A DNA stretch of 64,000 nt from Halomonas maura (GCF_030409305.1 NZ_JAUFPQ010000013.1:362773-426772); one strand, 5' to 3'. Positions 18,452-29,642 are shown, counted from the stretch's first letter. A program made the numbers and translations. The notes: generated by a model from the sequence alone, not told the origin.

Positions 18452-19735
18452 CTACCGAAAGGCCAGGTCGCGCAGGAACAGGGCGATCGGCGGGAACATG
18501 ATCAGCAGGGCCGCGGCCAGGATCAGCAGCAGGACGAACGGCGGCGTCCCCTTGATCACGTCCAGGTAGGGCCGCTTGAAGATGGCGATGGCGGTGAAGA
18601 TGTCGCAGCCGAAGGGCGGTGTCGCCGAGCCGATGGCCACCTGCAGGGTGATCAGGATGCCGACCAGCACCGGATCCAGGCCGGTGGCTTCCACGGCGGG
18701 GGAGAAGATCGGGGTCAGCACCAGGATGACCACGATGGGGTCGACGAACATGCAGGCCACGAAGAAGGCGATACAGATCGCGATCAGTACCCCGGTGGGC
18801 CCCGCCTCGTTGATGCCCACGGCCTCGAGGATCGTCTGGGGGATCTGGGCGAAGGAGATGATCCACGAGAAGCCGTTGCCCACCGCCACCAGGATGAACA
18901 CCACGGCGGTGATCAGGCCGGTGGACTTGGCGATGGCATAGATGTCACCCATCTTCAGGGAGCGGAAGACGACGAACTCCAGCAGGATGGCATAGAGCAC
19001 GCAGGCCGCGGCCGCCTCGGTGGGGCTGAAGATGCCGCCATAGATGCCGCCGACGATGATCACCGGAAAACCCAGCGGCCAGAGTGCCATGCGCACCGCA
19101 CTCAGGCGCTCGCGCCAGCTGGACTTGGGTTCGGTGGGCACGTCGCGGACCACTGCATAGATCACGCAGTAGACGGCGAACATCACCAGGATCAGCAGCC
19201 CCGGCCCGATGCCGGCGATGAACAGCTCGCCGATGGAAGTGCCGGAGATGACGCCGTAGATGATCATGCCGATGCTGGGCGGGATCAAAAAGGCGATGTC
19301 GCTGGAGTTGATGATCAGCGCCAGGGTGAAGGAATCCGAATAGCCGGCCTTGAGCATTTTCGGGCGCAGCGGAGAGCCCACCGCGACCACGGTGGCCTGG
19401 GTGGAGCCGGAGACCGCCCCGAACAGGGTGCAGGATGCCGCGGTGCTGACCGCCAGGCCGCCCTTCACGTGGCCGATGAAGGACATCACCATGTTGATCA
19501 GCCGTTCCGCGGACTGGCCCCGCGTCATGATGTCGGCGGCGAGGATGAACATCGGCACCGCGATCAGCGAGGCCGGTCGAATGCCGGCCATCATCTGCTG
19601 GATCAGGGTGTCCATCTGCCCCAGGCCGTTGAACATCATGTAGAAGCCGATGACCGCCGCGCTGATCAGCGGGATCATCATCGGAAAGCCCAGCAGCAGC
19701 AGGGCGATCATGGTCACAACCATTACTGTCGTCAT
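18452..19735 (-). CDS. teaC: Ectoine/hydroxyectoine TRAP transporter, large permease TeaC
   Basis: 427 residues, a DctM-type subunit with about 12 helices. Conserved DctM features include SGSTQATVVAVGSPLRPKM and SSDIAFLIPPSIGMIIYGV in the middle and ATPPFGCDIFTAIAIFKRP near the end. It uses the sodium gradient to move ectoines handed over by TeaA. The start at 19735 begins MTTVMVV just after a purine-rich site. It lies 28 bases after teaB and forms one unit with it. Confidence 0.96.
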   Translation of the reverse strand: MTTVMVVTMIALLLLGFPMMIPLISAAVIGFYMMFNGLGQMDTLIQQMMAGIRPASLIAVPMFILAADIMTRGQSAERLINMVMSFIGHVKGGLAVSTAASCTLFGAVSGSTQATVVAVGSPLRPKMLKAGYSDSFTLALIINSSDIAFLIPPSIGMIIYGVISGTSIGELFIAGIGPGLLILVMFAVYCVIYAVVRDVPTEPKSSWRERLSAVRMALWPLGFPVIIVGGIYGGIFSPTEAAAACVLYAILLEFVVFRSLKMGDIYAIAKSTGLITAVVFILVAVGNGFSWIISFAQIPQTILEAVGINEAGPTGVLIAICIAFFVACMFVDPIVVILVLTPIFSPAVEATGLDPVLVGILITLQVAIGSATPPFGCDIFTAIAIFKRPYLDVIKGTPPFVLLLILAAALLIMFPPIALFLRDLAFR

Positions 19736-19763
19736 CTTGCGTTCCCCCGGGTGGTGCCCTGCA

Positions 19764-20342
19764 TCAGACTTCCGTTTCCGTATCCTTGTAGCCGTCGAGC
19801 ACCGTGGTCGACAGGTAGACATCGCGAGATGTCATGTTCTTGATGGCCGTGAGCAGGTACTGGATGCCGGTGATCAGAAAGCCGAGCGGCACCCAGACGT
19901 AGATGATGAAGATGGGGAAACCCAGGGCCGGCAGGATGCGCCCCTTGTCGTAGAGGCCGAGAATATAGATGACGGAGTAATAGAGCAGGAAGAACATCAC
20001 CAGGGAGGTGAACAGCGAGATCATGATCATCAGCGCTCGCCGGCCGCCCACGGGGAGGGCATCGTAGATGGCCGACATGCGGATATGCCGGCCGTGGCGT
20101 GCGGCATAGCCGATCCCGGCGAAGGTGATCATGATGATCAGGATGCGGTTGATCTCGCCGGAGAAGAAGATGCTCTCGCCCAGCACGAAGCGGCCGATGA
20201 CGTTGGCGACGGTATTGGCGGCCATCAGCAGCACGCCGACGGCGAGAATGACCGCCTCGACCTTGCTGATGAAGGTATCGATGGTGCCGAGGAACCCCGG
20301 CAGTCCGGAGTGGTAGTGCTTCTCGGAATCTTCGTCGGTCAT
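19764..20342 (-). CDS. teaB: Ectoine/hydroxyectoine TRAP transporter, small permease TeaB
   Basis: 192 residues, a DctQ-type subunit with four membrane helices (about 27-48, 62-82, 100-125, 145-165) preceded by a charged cytoplasmic N-terminus. [21 protein letters not shown] is the typical second-helix region. DctQ subunits join the binding protein and the large permease. It is separated from teaA by 185 bases containing a hairpin and a 21-base dyad. Confidence 0.95.
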   Translation of the reverse strand: MTDEDSEKHYHSGLPGFLGTIDTFISKVEAVILAVGVLLMAANTVANVIGRFVLGESIFFSGEINRILIIMITFAGIGYAARHGRHIRMSAIYDALPVGGRRALMIMISLFTSLVMFFLLYYSVIYILGLYDKGRILPALGFPIFIIYVWVPLGFLITGIQYLLTAIKNMTSRDVYLSTTVLDGYKDTETEV

Positions 20343-20432
20343 GGCCGTACTCCCTTGCAGCGGACATGGCGGAAAAACGGCATCCCTGTCGAGCAGCGTA
20401 ATGGCTCGCGCCGTGTCGGGGCGCCCGCGGGG

Positions 20433-20453
20433 TCAACGTTGCGTGAACGTTGA
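20433..20453. promoter_or_regulatory. Perfect dyad TCAACGTT-N5-AACGTTGA in the teaA-teaB gap
   Basis: Eight-base arms with a five-base spacer, 91 bases before the teaB start and 23 bases beyond the teaA 3' hairpin. It looks like a dimeric-regulator operator; it could also fold as a short RNA hairpin. The binding protein is unknown. Confidence 0.45.
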
Positions 20454-20467
20454 TGGACGGGGCCGGA

Positions 20468-20496
20468 AACAAAGCGGGGGCAGCATGGCTGCCCCC
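20468..20496 (-). terminator. Hairpin after teaA (partial terminator or 3' stabiliser)
   Basis: GGGGGCAGC-CAT-GCTGCCCCC on the minus strand, followed by GCTTTGTTT. It starts 32 bases after the teaA stop. Hairpins at this place let cells keep more binding-protein mRNA than permease mRNA. Confidence 0.65.
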
Positions 20497-20527
20497 TCCC
20501 GTGGGTGCTGGCGGCGGCGGACCGGGA

Positions 20528-21556
20528 TCAGCCCTGATCCTGCTCCTCCACGGCCTCGAGGTCGGCCTTGAACTGCTCGAGCAGTGCCTTGCCGTCCTCG
20601 CCGGTCATCTCCAGGAACTTGTCCTCGACCTGGGGCGCACGCTCCTTGAAGGCCTGGATCTGCTCGTCGGTGAGGCGCGTCACCGTGACCTCGTCGGAGG
20701 CCTCCTGGATCTTGGCCAGCGACTCCTCGGCCAGGCCCTGGATGTGCTCGATGGTGTGGTCATAGGCCGCGTCGGAGGCATCCTGCACCAGCTGCTGGTC
20801 TTCCTCGGGGAGATCTTCGTAGAAGTCCAGGTTGGCCATCATGGCGGTGGTGAACCAGCCATGAGCGGTGAAGGTCAGGTGCGGGGAGACCTCGTAGAGG
20901 CCGCCGGACTCGATCCAGAAGATCGGGTTCTCCTGGCCGTCGATGATGCCGGTCTGCAGGCCGCCATAGACCTCACCCCAGGGCAGCGGCGTGGCGGTGG
21001 CACCGAAGGCGTTGTAGGTCTCGGCAAGCAGCGGGTTGGTCATCACGCGAATCTTCTTGTTGTTGAAGTCCGCGGGCTCGGTGATCGGCTCGTCGGCGGT
21101 GACCACCATCTCGCCTTCCGGATACATCTGCAGCAGCTTCAGGCCATGCTCGGCGTAGAGCTCGGGGAACATCTCGTTGATGGCCTTGCTCTCGTCGAAG
21201 AACTGCAGCACCGTGTCCATGTCGGTGGGCATCAGGTAGGGAATGAAGAAGATCTGCGCTGCCGGGATGAGGGCACCGGTGAAGCCGGGTGACTGGTTGA
21301 CGAACTGCAGGATGCCGTTCTGGGTCTGCTCCATGAGATCGTCGGACTCGCCGAGCTCACCGAAGCGGTAGACCTGCACGCTGTGGTCGGAGTTTTCCTC
21401 CACATAGCGCTTGAACTCCTGGGCGAAAACGTCCTGTACATCGCCCTCGTACTCCTCATGGGCATAGCGCCAGTTGTCCGCGTAGGCGGCGGTGGAGATG
21501 CCCAGTACCACCGCGCCGATGCCGGCGGTGGTCAACAGCTTGTGTGACGTCATCAT
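20528..21556 (-). CDS. teaA: Ectoine/hydroxyectoine-binding protein TeaA (TRAP)
   Basis: 342 residues: a signal peptide with cleavage after AAYA and a mature domain starting DNWRYAHEEYEGDVQ, nearly identical to Halomonas elongata TeaA as I remember it. DctP-family landmarks follow (VQVYRFGELGESDDLM, PLPWGEVYGGLQTGIIDGQENP, WFTTAMMANLDFYEDL). TeaA captures ectoine and hydroxyectoine with high affinity in the periplasm, both for osmoprotection and to recover leaked solute. The protein is acidic, as expected for a halophile. Two adjacent ATGs (21556, 21553) follow GAGGAAG. It is the first gene of teaABC. Confidence 0.97.
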   Translation of the reverse strand: MMTSHKLLTTAGIGAVVLGISTAAYADNWRYAHEEYEGDVQDVFAQEFKRYVEENSDHSVQVYRFGELGESDDLMEQTQNGILQFVNQSPGFTGALIPAAQIFFIPYLMPTDMDTVLQFFDESKAINEMFPELYAEHGLKLLQMYPEGEMVVTADEPITEPADFNNKKIRVMTNPLLAETYNAFGATATPLPWGEVYGGLQTGIIDGQENPIFWIESGGLYEVSPHLTFTAHGWFTTAMMANLDFYEDLPEEDQQLVQDASDAAYDHTIEHIQGLAEESLAKIQEASDEVTVTRLTDEQIQAFKERAPQVEDKFLEMTGEDGKALLEQFKADLEAVEEQDQG

Positions 21557-21642
21557 ATAGCTTCCTCTGCCGATATGGCCGGGGAATCAGGATGATATCG
21601 CCCGGCGCAAACGATGGTTTTGTTGTCGCAGATGAACTCAGG

Positions 21643-22170
21643 CTAGCCGGGGGGGCAGGAGGGGTCAAGCTGGCTTTCTAACGTTCTCAAGGCAAAAAGA
21701 TGCGATTTTTTCTGTAGTTGCGGAAGAAAAGGCAGCACGGTTTCCAGTCCCGGCGGGGGGCGCGACAGCGGGCGCAGGGCGTGCCCGGCGAGGCTGTGTT
21801 GCGCGAGGCGCGACAGCGCCTCGCGCTCGGCCTCGAGTTCGCTGGCCTTGAGGCGCTCGCGCAGCGCGGCGACGTCTGCCCGGTGGCGCGCCTCCTCCTT
21901 CAGCGCCCGACGCCGCCGGCGCAGCGGTGCCGTGACCTCGGCCTGCCAGCGGCGGACCGCCTCGGGGGCCTCGCCGCTCGCCAGGCCGTGGTGATACAGC
22001 CAGCAGCGCCAGAGCAGCTCGACCACGTCGACACCGGCGTCATCCTGGAGGTGCAGGCAGGCGGCCTCGACCCCGGGGCGGCCATAGAGGGCCAGGGCGA
22101 AGTCCCACAGCGGGGCGGCGGCCAGGCGGGACCGCAGAGTCGACGGCAATTCGGTAGAATCGTCGCTCAT
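21643..22170 (-). CDS. TIGR02444 family protein, function unknown
   Basis: 175 residues, helical, no signal peptide. The N-terminal LWDFALALYGRPGVEAACLHLQDD and following VDVVELLWRCWLYHHG are the family signature; TIGR02444 genes commonly neighbour ABC-F ATPase genes in gammaproteobacteria, as here (divergent, 55 bases apart). A long basic helix with Arg/Glu repeats follows. The last 25 residues (QKKSHLFALRTLESQ) come from noticeably lower-GC DNA than the rest. Function is unknown. Confidence 0.8.
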   Translation of the reverse strand: MSDDSTELPSTLRSRLAAAPLWDFALALYGRPGVEAACLHLQDDAGVDVVELLWRCWLYHHGLASGEAPEAVRRWQAEVTAPLRRRRRALKEEARHRADVAALRERLKASELEAEREALSRLAQHSLAGHALRPLSRPPPGLETVLPFLPQLQKKSHLFALRTLESQLDPSCPPG

Positions 22171-22225
22171 GACACGGTTGTCGTCGCGATGGCGGCAGCC
22201 TCACGAATCAGCGAGTGGAGCCTGC

Positions 22226-24169
<1,944 letters not shown>

Positions 24170-24184
24170 CCGGGGCCGGGCGAG

Positions 24185-25591
24185 TCAGGGGGAGGCGCGG
24201 CGCGCCTCGCCCGGCGTGCCGCCCGTCGCGTCGGGCGATGCCTGCATCTGCGCGGCGATGGCCTCGCGCTCGCGGCGCTCGTCGGCGAGGCTCTTGCGGG
24301 GCAGCATCAGGTTCAGGGTGATCGCGACCAGCGCCGCCACCACGATCGGCGAGCCGCCGATGACCAGCCGCACCATCTCCGGGAAGCCGGCGATCGCCTC
24401 CGGCGCGGCATAGATGCCCAGGCTCAGCGCCAGGGCCAGGCTGGCGATGGTGATGTTGCGCGACGACAGCTCGTCCCGGGTCAGCAGCTGGATGCCGGTC
24501 ATGGTGATCATGCCGAACACCGTGATGGTGGCCCCGCCCAGCACCGGGTAGGGAATGGTGGTCATCACCGCGCCGAACTTGGGCACCAGTCCCGCCAGCA
24601 GCATGAAGCCCGCCGCCAGGGCCAGCACGGTGCGGCTGATCACCTTGGTCATCGCCACGATGCCGACGTTCTGGCTGTAGGAGGCGGTGGGCAGGGCGCC
24701 GAACAGCGAGCCCACGGTGGTGCACAGGCCATTGCCCAGCAGGCCGCCGGAGAGCTCCTGGCGGCCCAGCTCGCGGTCCATGCCGCCCACCGTGGTGGCC
24801 GAGAGGTCGCCGATGGTCTGCACCGAGTTGATCACGCAGATGATCACCAGCGAGACGATCGCCGCGGGATGGAAGGTCAGCTCGAAGGGCAGCAGCCGCG
24901 GGGCGCTGAACCAGGCGGCCTCGCGGACCGGCGAGAAGTCCACCATGCCCAGCGCCAGGGCCAGGCCGTAGCCCACCAGGATGCCGCAGATGATCGCCGA
25001 GAGCTTGAGGAAGCCACGGGCGAACTGCGAGATGACCAGCACCACGCCGAGGGTCACCCCCGCCACCAGCCAGTGCCGCGGTTCCCCGTAGCCGGCCTGG
25101 CCGATGCCGCCGGCCATGTAGTTGATGGCGATGTCGTAGAGCGACAGGCCGATCACCAGCACCACGGTCCCGGCCACCACCGGCGGGAAGAAGTGGCGGA
25201 TGTGCTGGATGCCCATGCCGACCAGGATCATCGCCACTCCGCCGATCACCTGGGCGCCGAGGATCCCCTCGAGGCCGTACTGGGCGCCCACGGCGGTGAG
25301 CGTCGGCACATAGGCGAAGCCCACGCCGAAGATGGTCGGCAGGCGGGCCCCGAAGCGGCGGATGCCGTAGAGCTGGAGCAGCGTGGAGACCCCGGAGGCG
25401 AGCAGCGAGATCTGGATCAGTCCCATGGTGTCGCCGAGCGAGGCGCCCACGGCACCGGCGACGATGATGGGCACGGTCACGGTGCCCATGATCATCGCCA
25501 GGATGTGCTGCAGCGACAGGGGCAGGGCACGGGCCAGCGGGGGCCGTCCCTGGAACTCGAAGACGGATGTGCTGTTGCGGGGGCTAGACAT
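24185..25591 (-). CDS. Nucleobase:cation symporter-2 (xanthine/uracil permease family)
   Basis: 468 residues with about 14 helices. NCS2 features are LQHILAMIMGTVTVPIIVAGA at the start, the substrate-loop region SVQTIGDLSATTVGGMDRELGRQELSGGL, and LFGALPTASYSQNVGIVAMTKV, the Q/N-hydrophobic-T/S signature. It likely imports xanthine, uric acid or a related purine by proton symport; the exact base is not decidable here. The start MSSPRNST at 25591 lacks a clear ribosome site. A 22-base dyad 24 bases upstream suggests dedicated control. Confidence 0.9.
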   Translation of the reverse strand: MSSPRNSTSVFEFQGRPPLARALPLSLQHILAMIMGTVTVPIIVAGAVGASLGDTMGLIQISLLASGVSTLLQLYGIRRFGARLPTIFGVGFAYVPTLTAVGAQYGLEGILGAQVIGGVAMILVGMGIQHIRHFFPPVVAGTVVLVIGLSLYDIAINYMAGGIGQAGYGEPRHWLVAGVTLGVVLVISQFARGFLKLSAIICGILVGYGLALALGMVDFSPVREAAWFSAPRLLPFELTFHPAAIVSLVIICVINSVQTIGDLSATTVGGMDRELGRQELSGGLLGNGLCTTVGSLFGALPTASYSQNVGIVAMTKVISRTVLALAAGFMLLAGLVPKFGAVMTTIPYPVLGGATITVFGMITMTGIQLLTRDELSSRNITIASLALALSLGIYAAPEAIAGFPEMVRLVIGGSPIVVAALVAITLNLMLPRKSLADERREREAIAAQMQASPDATGGTPGEARRASP

Positions 25592-25614
25592 GGAGACAAT
25601 CACCACTTGTTTTT

Positions 25615-25636
25615 GTACACAATCTATCCTGTGTAC
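25615..25636. promoter_or_regulatory. Dyad GTACACA-N8-TGTGTAC upstream of the nucleobase permease
   Basis: Perfect seven-base arms in an AT-rich island only 24 bases before the permease start. On the minus strand it would overlap the -10 of a weak TTGCAT-N17-CAGGAT promoter, the place expected for a repressor operator. A GntR- or TetR-type dimer is a plausible binder. Confidence 0.5.
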
Positions 25637-25692
25637 TTTTTCCACCCCATGCAACCCATTTCCATTTTATATGCCTACGACCAAGGTCGGGG

Positions 25693-26133
25693 TCAGTGGC
25701 TCTCCAGCAGGAAGGTCACCGGGCCGTCGTTGACCAGCGCCACCTGCATGTCGGCACCGAACTCGCCGGTGGCCACCCTCGGCCAGGCGGCCCGTGCCCT
25801 CGCCACCAGCAACGCGAACAGTCGCTCCCCCTCGGCGGGCGGGGCGGCGCTGGAGAAGCTGGGGCGCAGCCCCTTGCGGGTATCGGCGGCCAGGGTGAAC
25901 TGGGAGACCAGCAGCAGGCCGCCATCGACCTGCTGCAGGTTGCGGTTCATCTTGCCGTCCGCGTCGCCGAACACCCGGTAGTGCAGCAGCTTGTGCAGCA
26001 GGCGCTCGACCTGGGGCTCGTCGTCGCCTTTCTCGACGCCGATCAGGGCCAGCAGGCCGTGGTCGATGGCGCCGGCCTCGCGACCGTCCACGGTCACGCT
26101 GGCATGGCGCACGCGCTGGATCAGGGCTTTCAT
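25693..26133 (-). CDS. dtd: D-aminoacyl-tRNA deacylase
   Basis: 146 residues, family length. Dtd removes D-amino acids (and glycine from tRNA-Ala) wrongly attached to tRNAs. Both diagnostic motifs are present: [21 protein letters not shown] (the SQFTL active site) and [12 protein letters not shown] (the cross-subunit NxGPVT motif). It begins [17 protein letters not shown] as usual. It lies 49 bases after the chalcone-isomerase-like gene on the same strand. Confidence 0.97.
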   Translation of the reverse strand: MKALIQRVRHASVTVDGREAGAIDHGLLALIGVEKGDDEPQVERLLHKLLHYRVFGDADGKMNRNLQQVDGGLLLVSQFTLAADTRKGLRPSFSSAAPPAEGERLFALLVARARAAWPRVATGEFGADMQVALVNDGPVTFLLESH

Positions 26134-26182
26134 GCTGGGCTCCCTTTCTGTCTGAAGCCCGGGAGCCTAGCATGGCCCGGGT

Positions 26183-26755
26183 TCAGCGCCCCAGCAGGGC
26201 GTCGCGGAAGTCCTCGCCCAGGGGCGCCTCGCCGAGCCAGATGCCGAACAAGGCCTCGGCGAGCGCCGGCTCCGCCCGGGCATAGAGGGGCTCGCCGTTC
26301 AGGGCCAGGGTCAGCGTCTCGCCGGTCCAGCTCAGGGCATAGCGATCCCCGGGGGTCACGTCGCGGTAGTGGCGGTTGAAGGTCGCCAGCGCCGGGCGCA
26401 GTTCGCGGAAGGCCGCCTCGCCCAGCTGGTCGCGGAGGGTGTCGCGGGTGACCTCGGCGAAGTCGGCGGCCTCGATGGCATGGAAGTAGGCGAGCTCCAG
26501 TCGCCTCGGTACCGGCGACTGGGGGGCGGGCCGGGGATAGCCCTCGGCCTGGTAGTAGGCGCCGGCATAGGCGTCCCAGATCATGTAGCGGAACAGACCG
26601 TGGCCGATCAGCCGGTAGCTCTGGCCCTGGGCCTCCAGGGTGCGGTCGAAGCGCACGCCCTTGACCTCCACGGCATTGGCCAGGGCGTAAAGGGGGGCCG
26701 CGGCGAGGATCAGCACGGCCAGCAGGCGGGGCAGCGCGGCGCGGTCGGTGGGCAT
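26183..26755 (-). CDS. Chalcone isomerase-like periplasmic protein
   Basis: 190 residues with an N-terminal signal peptide (hydrophobic 9-26, ALANA). The mature part follows the chalcone-isomerase-like fold: VEVKGVRFDRTL, GHGLFRYMIWDAYAGAYY and a C-terminal WLGEAPLGEDFRDALLG, in which family members show the FFPGG or GEAPLD-type end. Bacterial members bind fatty acids or are of unknown role; they do not make flavonoids. It is upstream of dtd on the same strand. Confidence 0.8.
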   Translation of the reverse strand: MPTDRAALPRLLAVLILAAAPLYALANAVEVKGVRFDRTLEAQGQSYRLIGHGLFRYMIWDAYAGAYYQAEGYPRPAPQSPVPRRLELAYFHAIEAADFAEVTRDTLRDQLGEAAFRELRPALATFNRHYRDVTPGDRYALSWTGETLTLALNGEPLYARAEPALAEALFGIWLGEAPLGEDFRDALLGR

Positions 26756-26834
26756 GGGACACCTCCACAGCGGGGATGGTATCCTCTAAAGACATTGCCT
26801 TTGTGTAGAAGTTCTGTATAGCTTTCGGCCGTCG

Positions 26835-27680
26835 CTACCAGGCGCGGCAGAGCATGATGTCGCAGTGGGGTTCGGCCAGCAGCCGCTCGGTGATCTGGCT
26901 GTGGCGGCCGAGCTGGCCGCGACTGCCCAGGGCCAGCAGGTCGGGTGGCTGGCGGCGCAGGTGGGTCATCAGCACGTCGAGGGGATCGCCCTGTTCCAGC
27001 ACCAGCTCCAGGTCGGGGACATCATCGAGCTCGCTCATCAGCTGCTCGGTTTCCTGCTCGAGGTGGCGGCGCAGCTGCTCCACCTCGTGATCCCGCCAGC
27101 GGGCGTAGTCGGTATCGGAGCCCAGTTCGCGCTCGCCGGGGATGTTCCAGGCATGCAGCAGGGTCAGGCGGCCGTCGGGGAAGCGCTTGAGGGTCTCGCG
27201 CAGGGTATGTCGGGAGGTCAGCGAGAAGTCCACCGGCACCAGGATATCCTGCCATTCCTGGGTGGGCGGGTGGCTGACCGAGAGCACCGGGCAGGGGGCG
27301 CTGCGCAGCACCCGGGCCAGGGTGGTGCCGGTGACCAGGTCGGGCTGGCCGCGCTTGCGATGGGCGCCGAGGATGATCATGTCGGCCGCGCGCTCATGGG
27401 CCTCGCGGATGATCTCGGCATAGGGCTCGCCGGCCACCGTCTGGATCAGGCTGGCCGGCTCGTCCAGGGCGTAGTCCTCGCGGATGTCGGTCAGGGTGGC
27501 GGCGATGTCTGCCACCACCGCCTCCTCGAGGTCGTGCAGCACCCGCCGCGGCAGGTAGGGGTCGAGCACGTGGACGATGTCGAGGCGGGCGCCGGTCTGG
27601 TTGGCCAGGCGGATGGCCCGGGCGAAGGCGGCGCGGTTCTCGGCGGAGAGATCGCAGGCAAACAGCAGGGTGCGGGACAT
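26835..27680 (-). CDS. Tandem universal stress protein
   Basis: 281 residues containing two Usp domains (about 1-145 and 150-281), like E. coli UspE. The first has an ATP-type loop GAHRKRGQPDLVTGTTLARVL; the second has GSRGQLGRHSQITERLLAEP. Such proteins support survival under stress and stasis. It is a different type from the single-domain TeaD. It stands alone, with thiD upstream on the same strand 74 bases away. Confidence 0.9.
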   Translation of the reverse strand: MSRTLLFACDLSAENRAAFARAIRLANQTGARLDIVHVLDPYLPRRVLHDLEEAVVADIAATLTDIREDYALDEPASLIQTVAGEPYAEIIREAHERAADMIILGAHRKRGQPDLVTGTTLARVLRSAPCPVLSVSHPPTQEWQDILVPVDFSLTSRHTLRETLKRFPDGRLTLLHAWNIPGERELGSDTDYARWRDHEVEQLRRHLEQETEQLMSELDDVPDLELVLEQGDPLDVLMTHLRRQPPDLLALGSRGQLGRHSQITERLLAEPHCDIMLCRAW

Positions 27681-27754
27681 GGCACAACCCTCAGGACGCC
27701 GGAGAGCACCGTCTCAGCATGGGCGGCCCCGGCGCGGCGCGCAAGCCGGACGCG

Positions 27755-28576
27755 CTACCACCAGGCGTGGAAGTGATGCACGGGGCCCCGGCCATGGCCC
27801 ACGGCCAGGCGCCGGCTGGCCTCGAGGGCGGCATGCAGCCAGCGCTTGGCCTCGCCGATGGCCTCGGCGATGGCCTCGCCCGAGGCCTCCGGTGGCAGGT
27901 GGGCGAGGCGGGCGGCGATGGCCGAGGACAGCGCGCAGCCGGTACCGTGCAGGTTGTCGGTGGCGATGCGGGGCGCCTCCAGCCAGGCGCTGCCCGCGGG
28001 CGTGGCCAGCAGGTCCGGGCAGCTCTCGCCGCTCAGGTGGCCGCCCTTGAGCAACACGTAGGGCGCCTTCAGGGCCTGCAGGGCGGGCAGCATGGCCTCC
28101 ATGGCGTCCGGGCTGCGCGGGGCCTCGGTGTCGAGCAGCACCGCGGCCTCGGGCAGGTTGGGGGTGATGACGTCGGCCAGCGGCACCAGCACATCGCGCA
28201 CCGCGGCGATGCCGGCGGCATCCACCAGGATGTCGCCGCTCTTGGCCACCATCACCGGGTCGAGCACGATCCAGCGTGGCCGATGGCGGCGCAGCGCCGC
28301 CGCGATCGTCTCGGCCACCTCGCGGTCGGCGACCATGCCGATCTTCACCGCATCGATGCGCACGTCCTCGAGCAGGTTGTCGAGCTGCTCGGCGATCAGC
28401 GGTGCCGGGACCGGGTGCACCGCGGCCACGCCCCGGGTGTTCTGGGCGATCACCGCGGTGATGACGTTGGTCGCATAGGTGCCCAGCGCCGAGAGGGTCT
28501 TGAGATCGCCTTGCAGGCCGGCGCCGCCGGAGGGATCGGAGCCGGCGATGGTCAGGGTATGGGGAATGGAGGACAT
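27755..28576 (-). CDS. thiD: Hydroxymethylpyrimidine/phosphomethylpyrimidine kinase
   Basis: 273 residues, a ribokinase-fold enzyme that phosphorylates HMP and HMP-phosphate in thiamine synthesis. Key features: TIAGSDPSGGAGLQGDLK at the start, VLDPVMVAKSGD, PNLPEAAVLL, and DNLHGTGCALSSAIAARLA with the anion hole and catalytic Asp-type region. The start at 28576 is the family start; an upstream in-frame ATG at 28615 would run into the divergent gene. It is apart from thiSG (9686-10732). No TPP riboswitch fits in the 63-base divergent gap. Confidence 0.95.
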   Translation of the reverse strand: MSSIPHTLTIAGSDPSGGAGLQGDLKTLSALGTYATNVITAVIAQNTRGVAAVHPVPAPLIAEQLDNLLEDVRIDAVKIGMVADREVAETIAAALRRHRPRWIVLDPVMVAKSGDILVDAAGIAAVRDVLVPLADVITPNLPEAAVLLDTEAPRSPDAMEAMLPALQALKAPYVLLKGGHLSGESCPDLLATPAGSAWLEAPRIATDNLHGTGCALSSAIAARLAHLPPEASGEAIAEAIGEAKRWLHAALEASRRLAVGHGRGPVHHFHAWW

Positions 28577-28639
28577 CGTCTTGTCAGCTTGTCGTCGTGA
28601 ATCGACGCTCAGCATACTGCAGCGAGCCGGGACTCGGCC

Positions 28640-29074
28640 ATGCTGAGCCTGTTCCTGGTGGCGCTGGCCAGCGCCACCCTGCTGCCCGGCGGCTCGGAGG
28701 TCTGGTTGGCCCGGCAGTGGTGCCAGGACCCGAGCTGGCTGGCGCTGTGGGCGGTGGCCACCGCCGGCAACGGCCTGGGCAGCCTGATCAACGTCGCCCT
28801 GGGGCGCTATGCGCGCCACTTCCAGGGGCGACGCTGGTTCCCCGTCTCGCCGCGGGGGCTGGCGCGCGGCGAGCGCTGGTACCGTCGCTACGGCGAGTGG
28901 AGCCTGCTGCTGGCCTGGGCCCCGGTGCTCGGCGATCCGCTCACCGTGCTGGCCGGGATCTTCCGCCTGCCCTGGTGGCGCGCGGCGGCGCTGATCGTCG
29001 TCGCCAAGGGCGGCCGCTACGGCCTCGTGCTGTGGCTCGCCGAGGCCTGGCTGGCGCCGCTGTGCCGAGCATGA
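28640..29074 (+). CDS. YqaA/DedA-like small membrane protein
   Basis: 144 residues with about four hydrophobic segments. TLLPGGSEVWL near the N-terminus, AGNGLGSLINVALGRYAR and WAPVLGDPLTVLAGIFR are the conserved parts of the YqaA branch of the DedA/SNARE-associated superfamily, thought to have scramblase- or transporter-like roles at the membrane. It is divergent from thiD and ends about 145 bases before nuoA. Confidence 0.85.
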   Translation: MLSLFLVALASATLLPGGSEVWLARQWCQDPSWLALWAVATAGNGLGSLINVALGRYARHFQGRRWFPVSPRGLARGERWYRRYGEWSLLLAWAPVLGDPLTVLAGIFRLPWWRAAALIVVAKGGRYGLVLWLAEAWLAPLCRA

Positions 29075-29219
29075 GGCGCGTTCCGGCCTCGCACAAAACC
29101 CCGAGCATCTTCTAGGCTTGTCGATACGGCGCGGCCACGCCGGGCGACGGCAGGCCGCGATGAGCGATCGGGGCCGGCGCTGAGTGGCCGGCCAGGGATC
29201 CGGCGGCGAGGGGCCTGTC

Positions 29220-29642
29220 ATGGAGCAAGACGCCACAGCACTGGTTGCCGAGCACTGGGCCATCGGGCTCTTCGTGCTCGCCGTGGCGACCCTCTGTGCC
29301 CTGATGATGGGTCTCTCCAGCCTGCTCGGCGGCCGCAGCCGCGGCCCCAGCAAGACGCTCCCCTTCGAGTCCGGCGTGACCGGCGTCGGCAGCGCCCGTC
29401 ACCGCTTCTCCGTCAAGTTCTACCTGGTCGCGATGCTGTTCGTGATCTTCGATATCGAGGCCGTCTTCCTGTTCGCCTGGGCCGTATCGGTGCGCGAGGT
29501 GGGCTGGGCCGGCTTCTGGGCCGCGGCGCTGTTCATCGTTGTGCTGCTGGCCGGACTGCTCTACGACAGCCGGGTGGGAGTGCTGGACTGGGCGCCGAAG
29601 GGACGGGGCCGCTCCGCCCCGGCGCGCCGGCCCGACGCCTGA
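29220..29642 (+). CDS. nuoA: NADH-quinone oxidoreductase subunit A
   Basis: 140 residues, three transmembrane helices. Membrane-arm subunit near the quinone site. The loop [42 protein letters not shown] holds the conserved Glu/Asp residues. The start at 29220 follows GAGG by 8 bases. It opens the rightward complex I operon (29220-44084). A GGCCGGC-N8-GCCGGCC hairpin lies 26 bases upstream (29172-29193). Confidence 0.96.
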   Translation: MEQDATALVAEHWAIGLFVLAVATLCALMMGLSSLLGGRSRGPSKTLPFESGVTGVGSARHRFSVKFYLVAMLFVIFDIEAVFLFAWAVSVREVGWAGFWAAALFIVVLLAGLLYDSRVGVLDWAPKGRGRSAPARRPDA

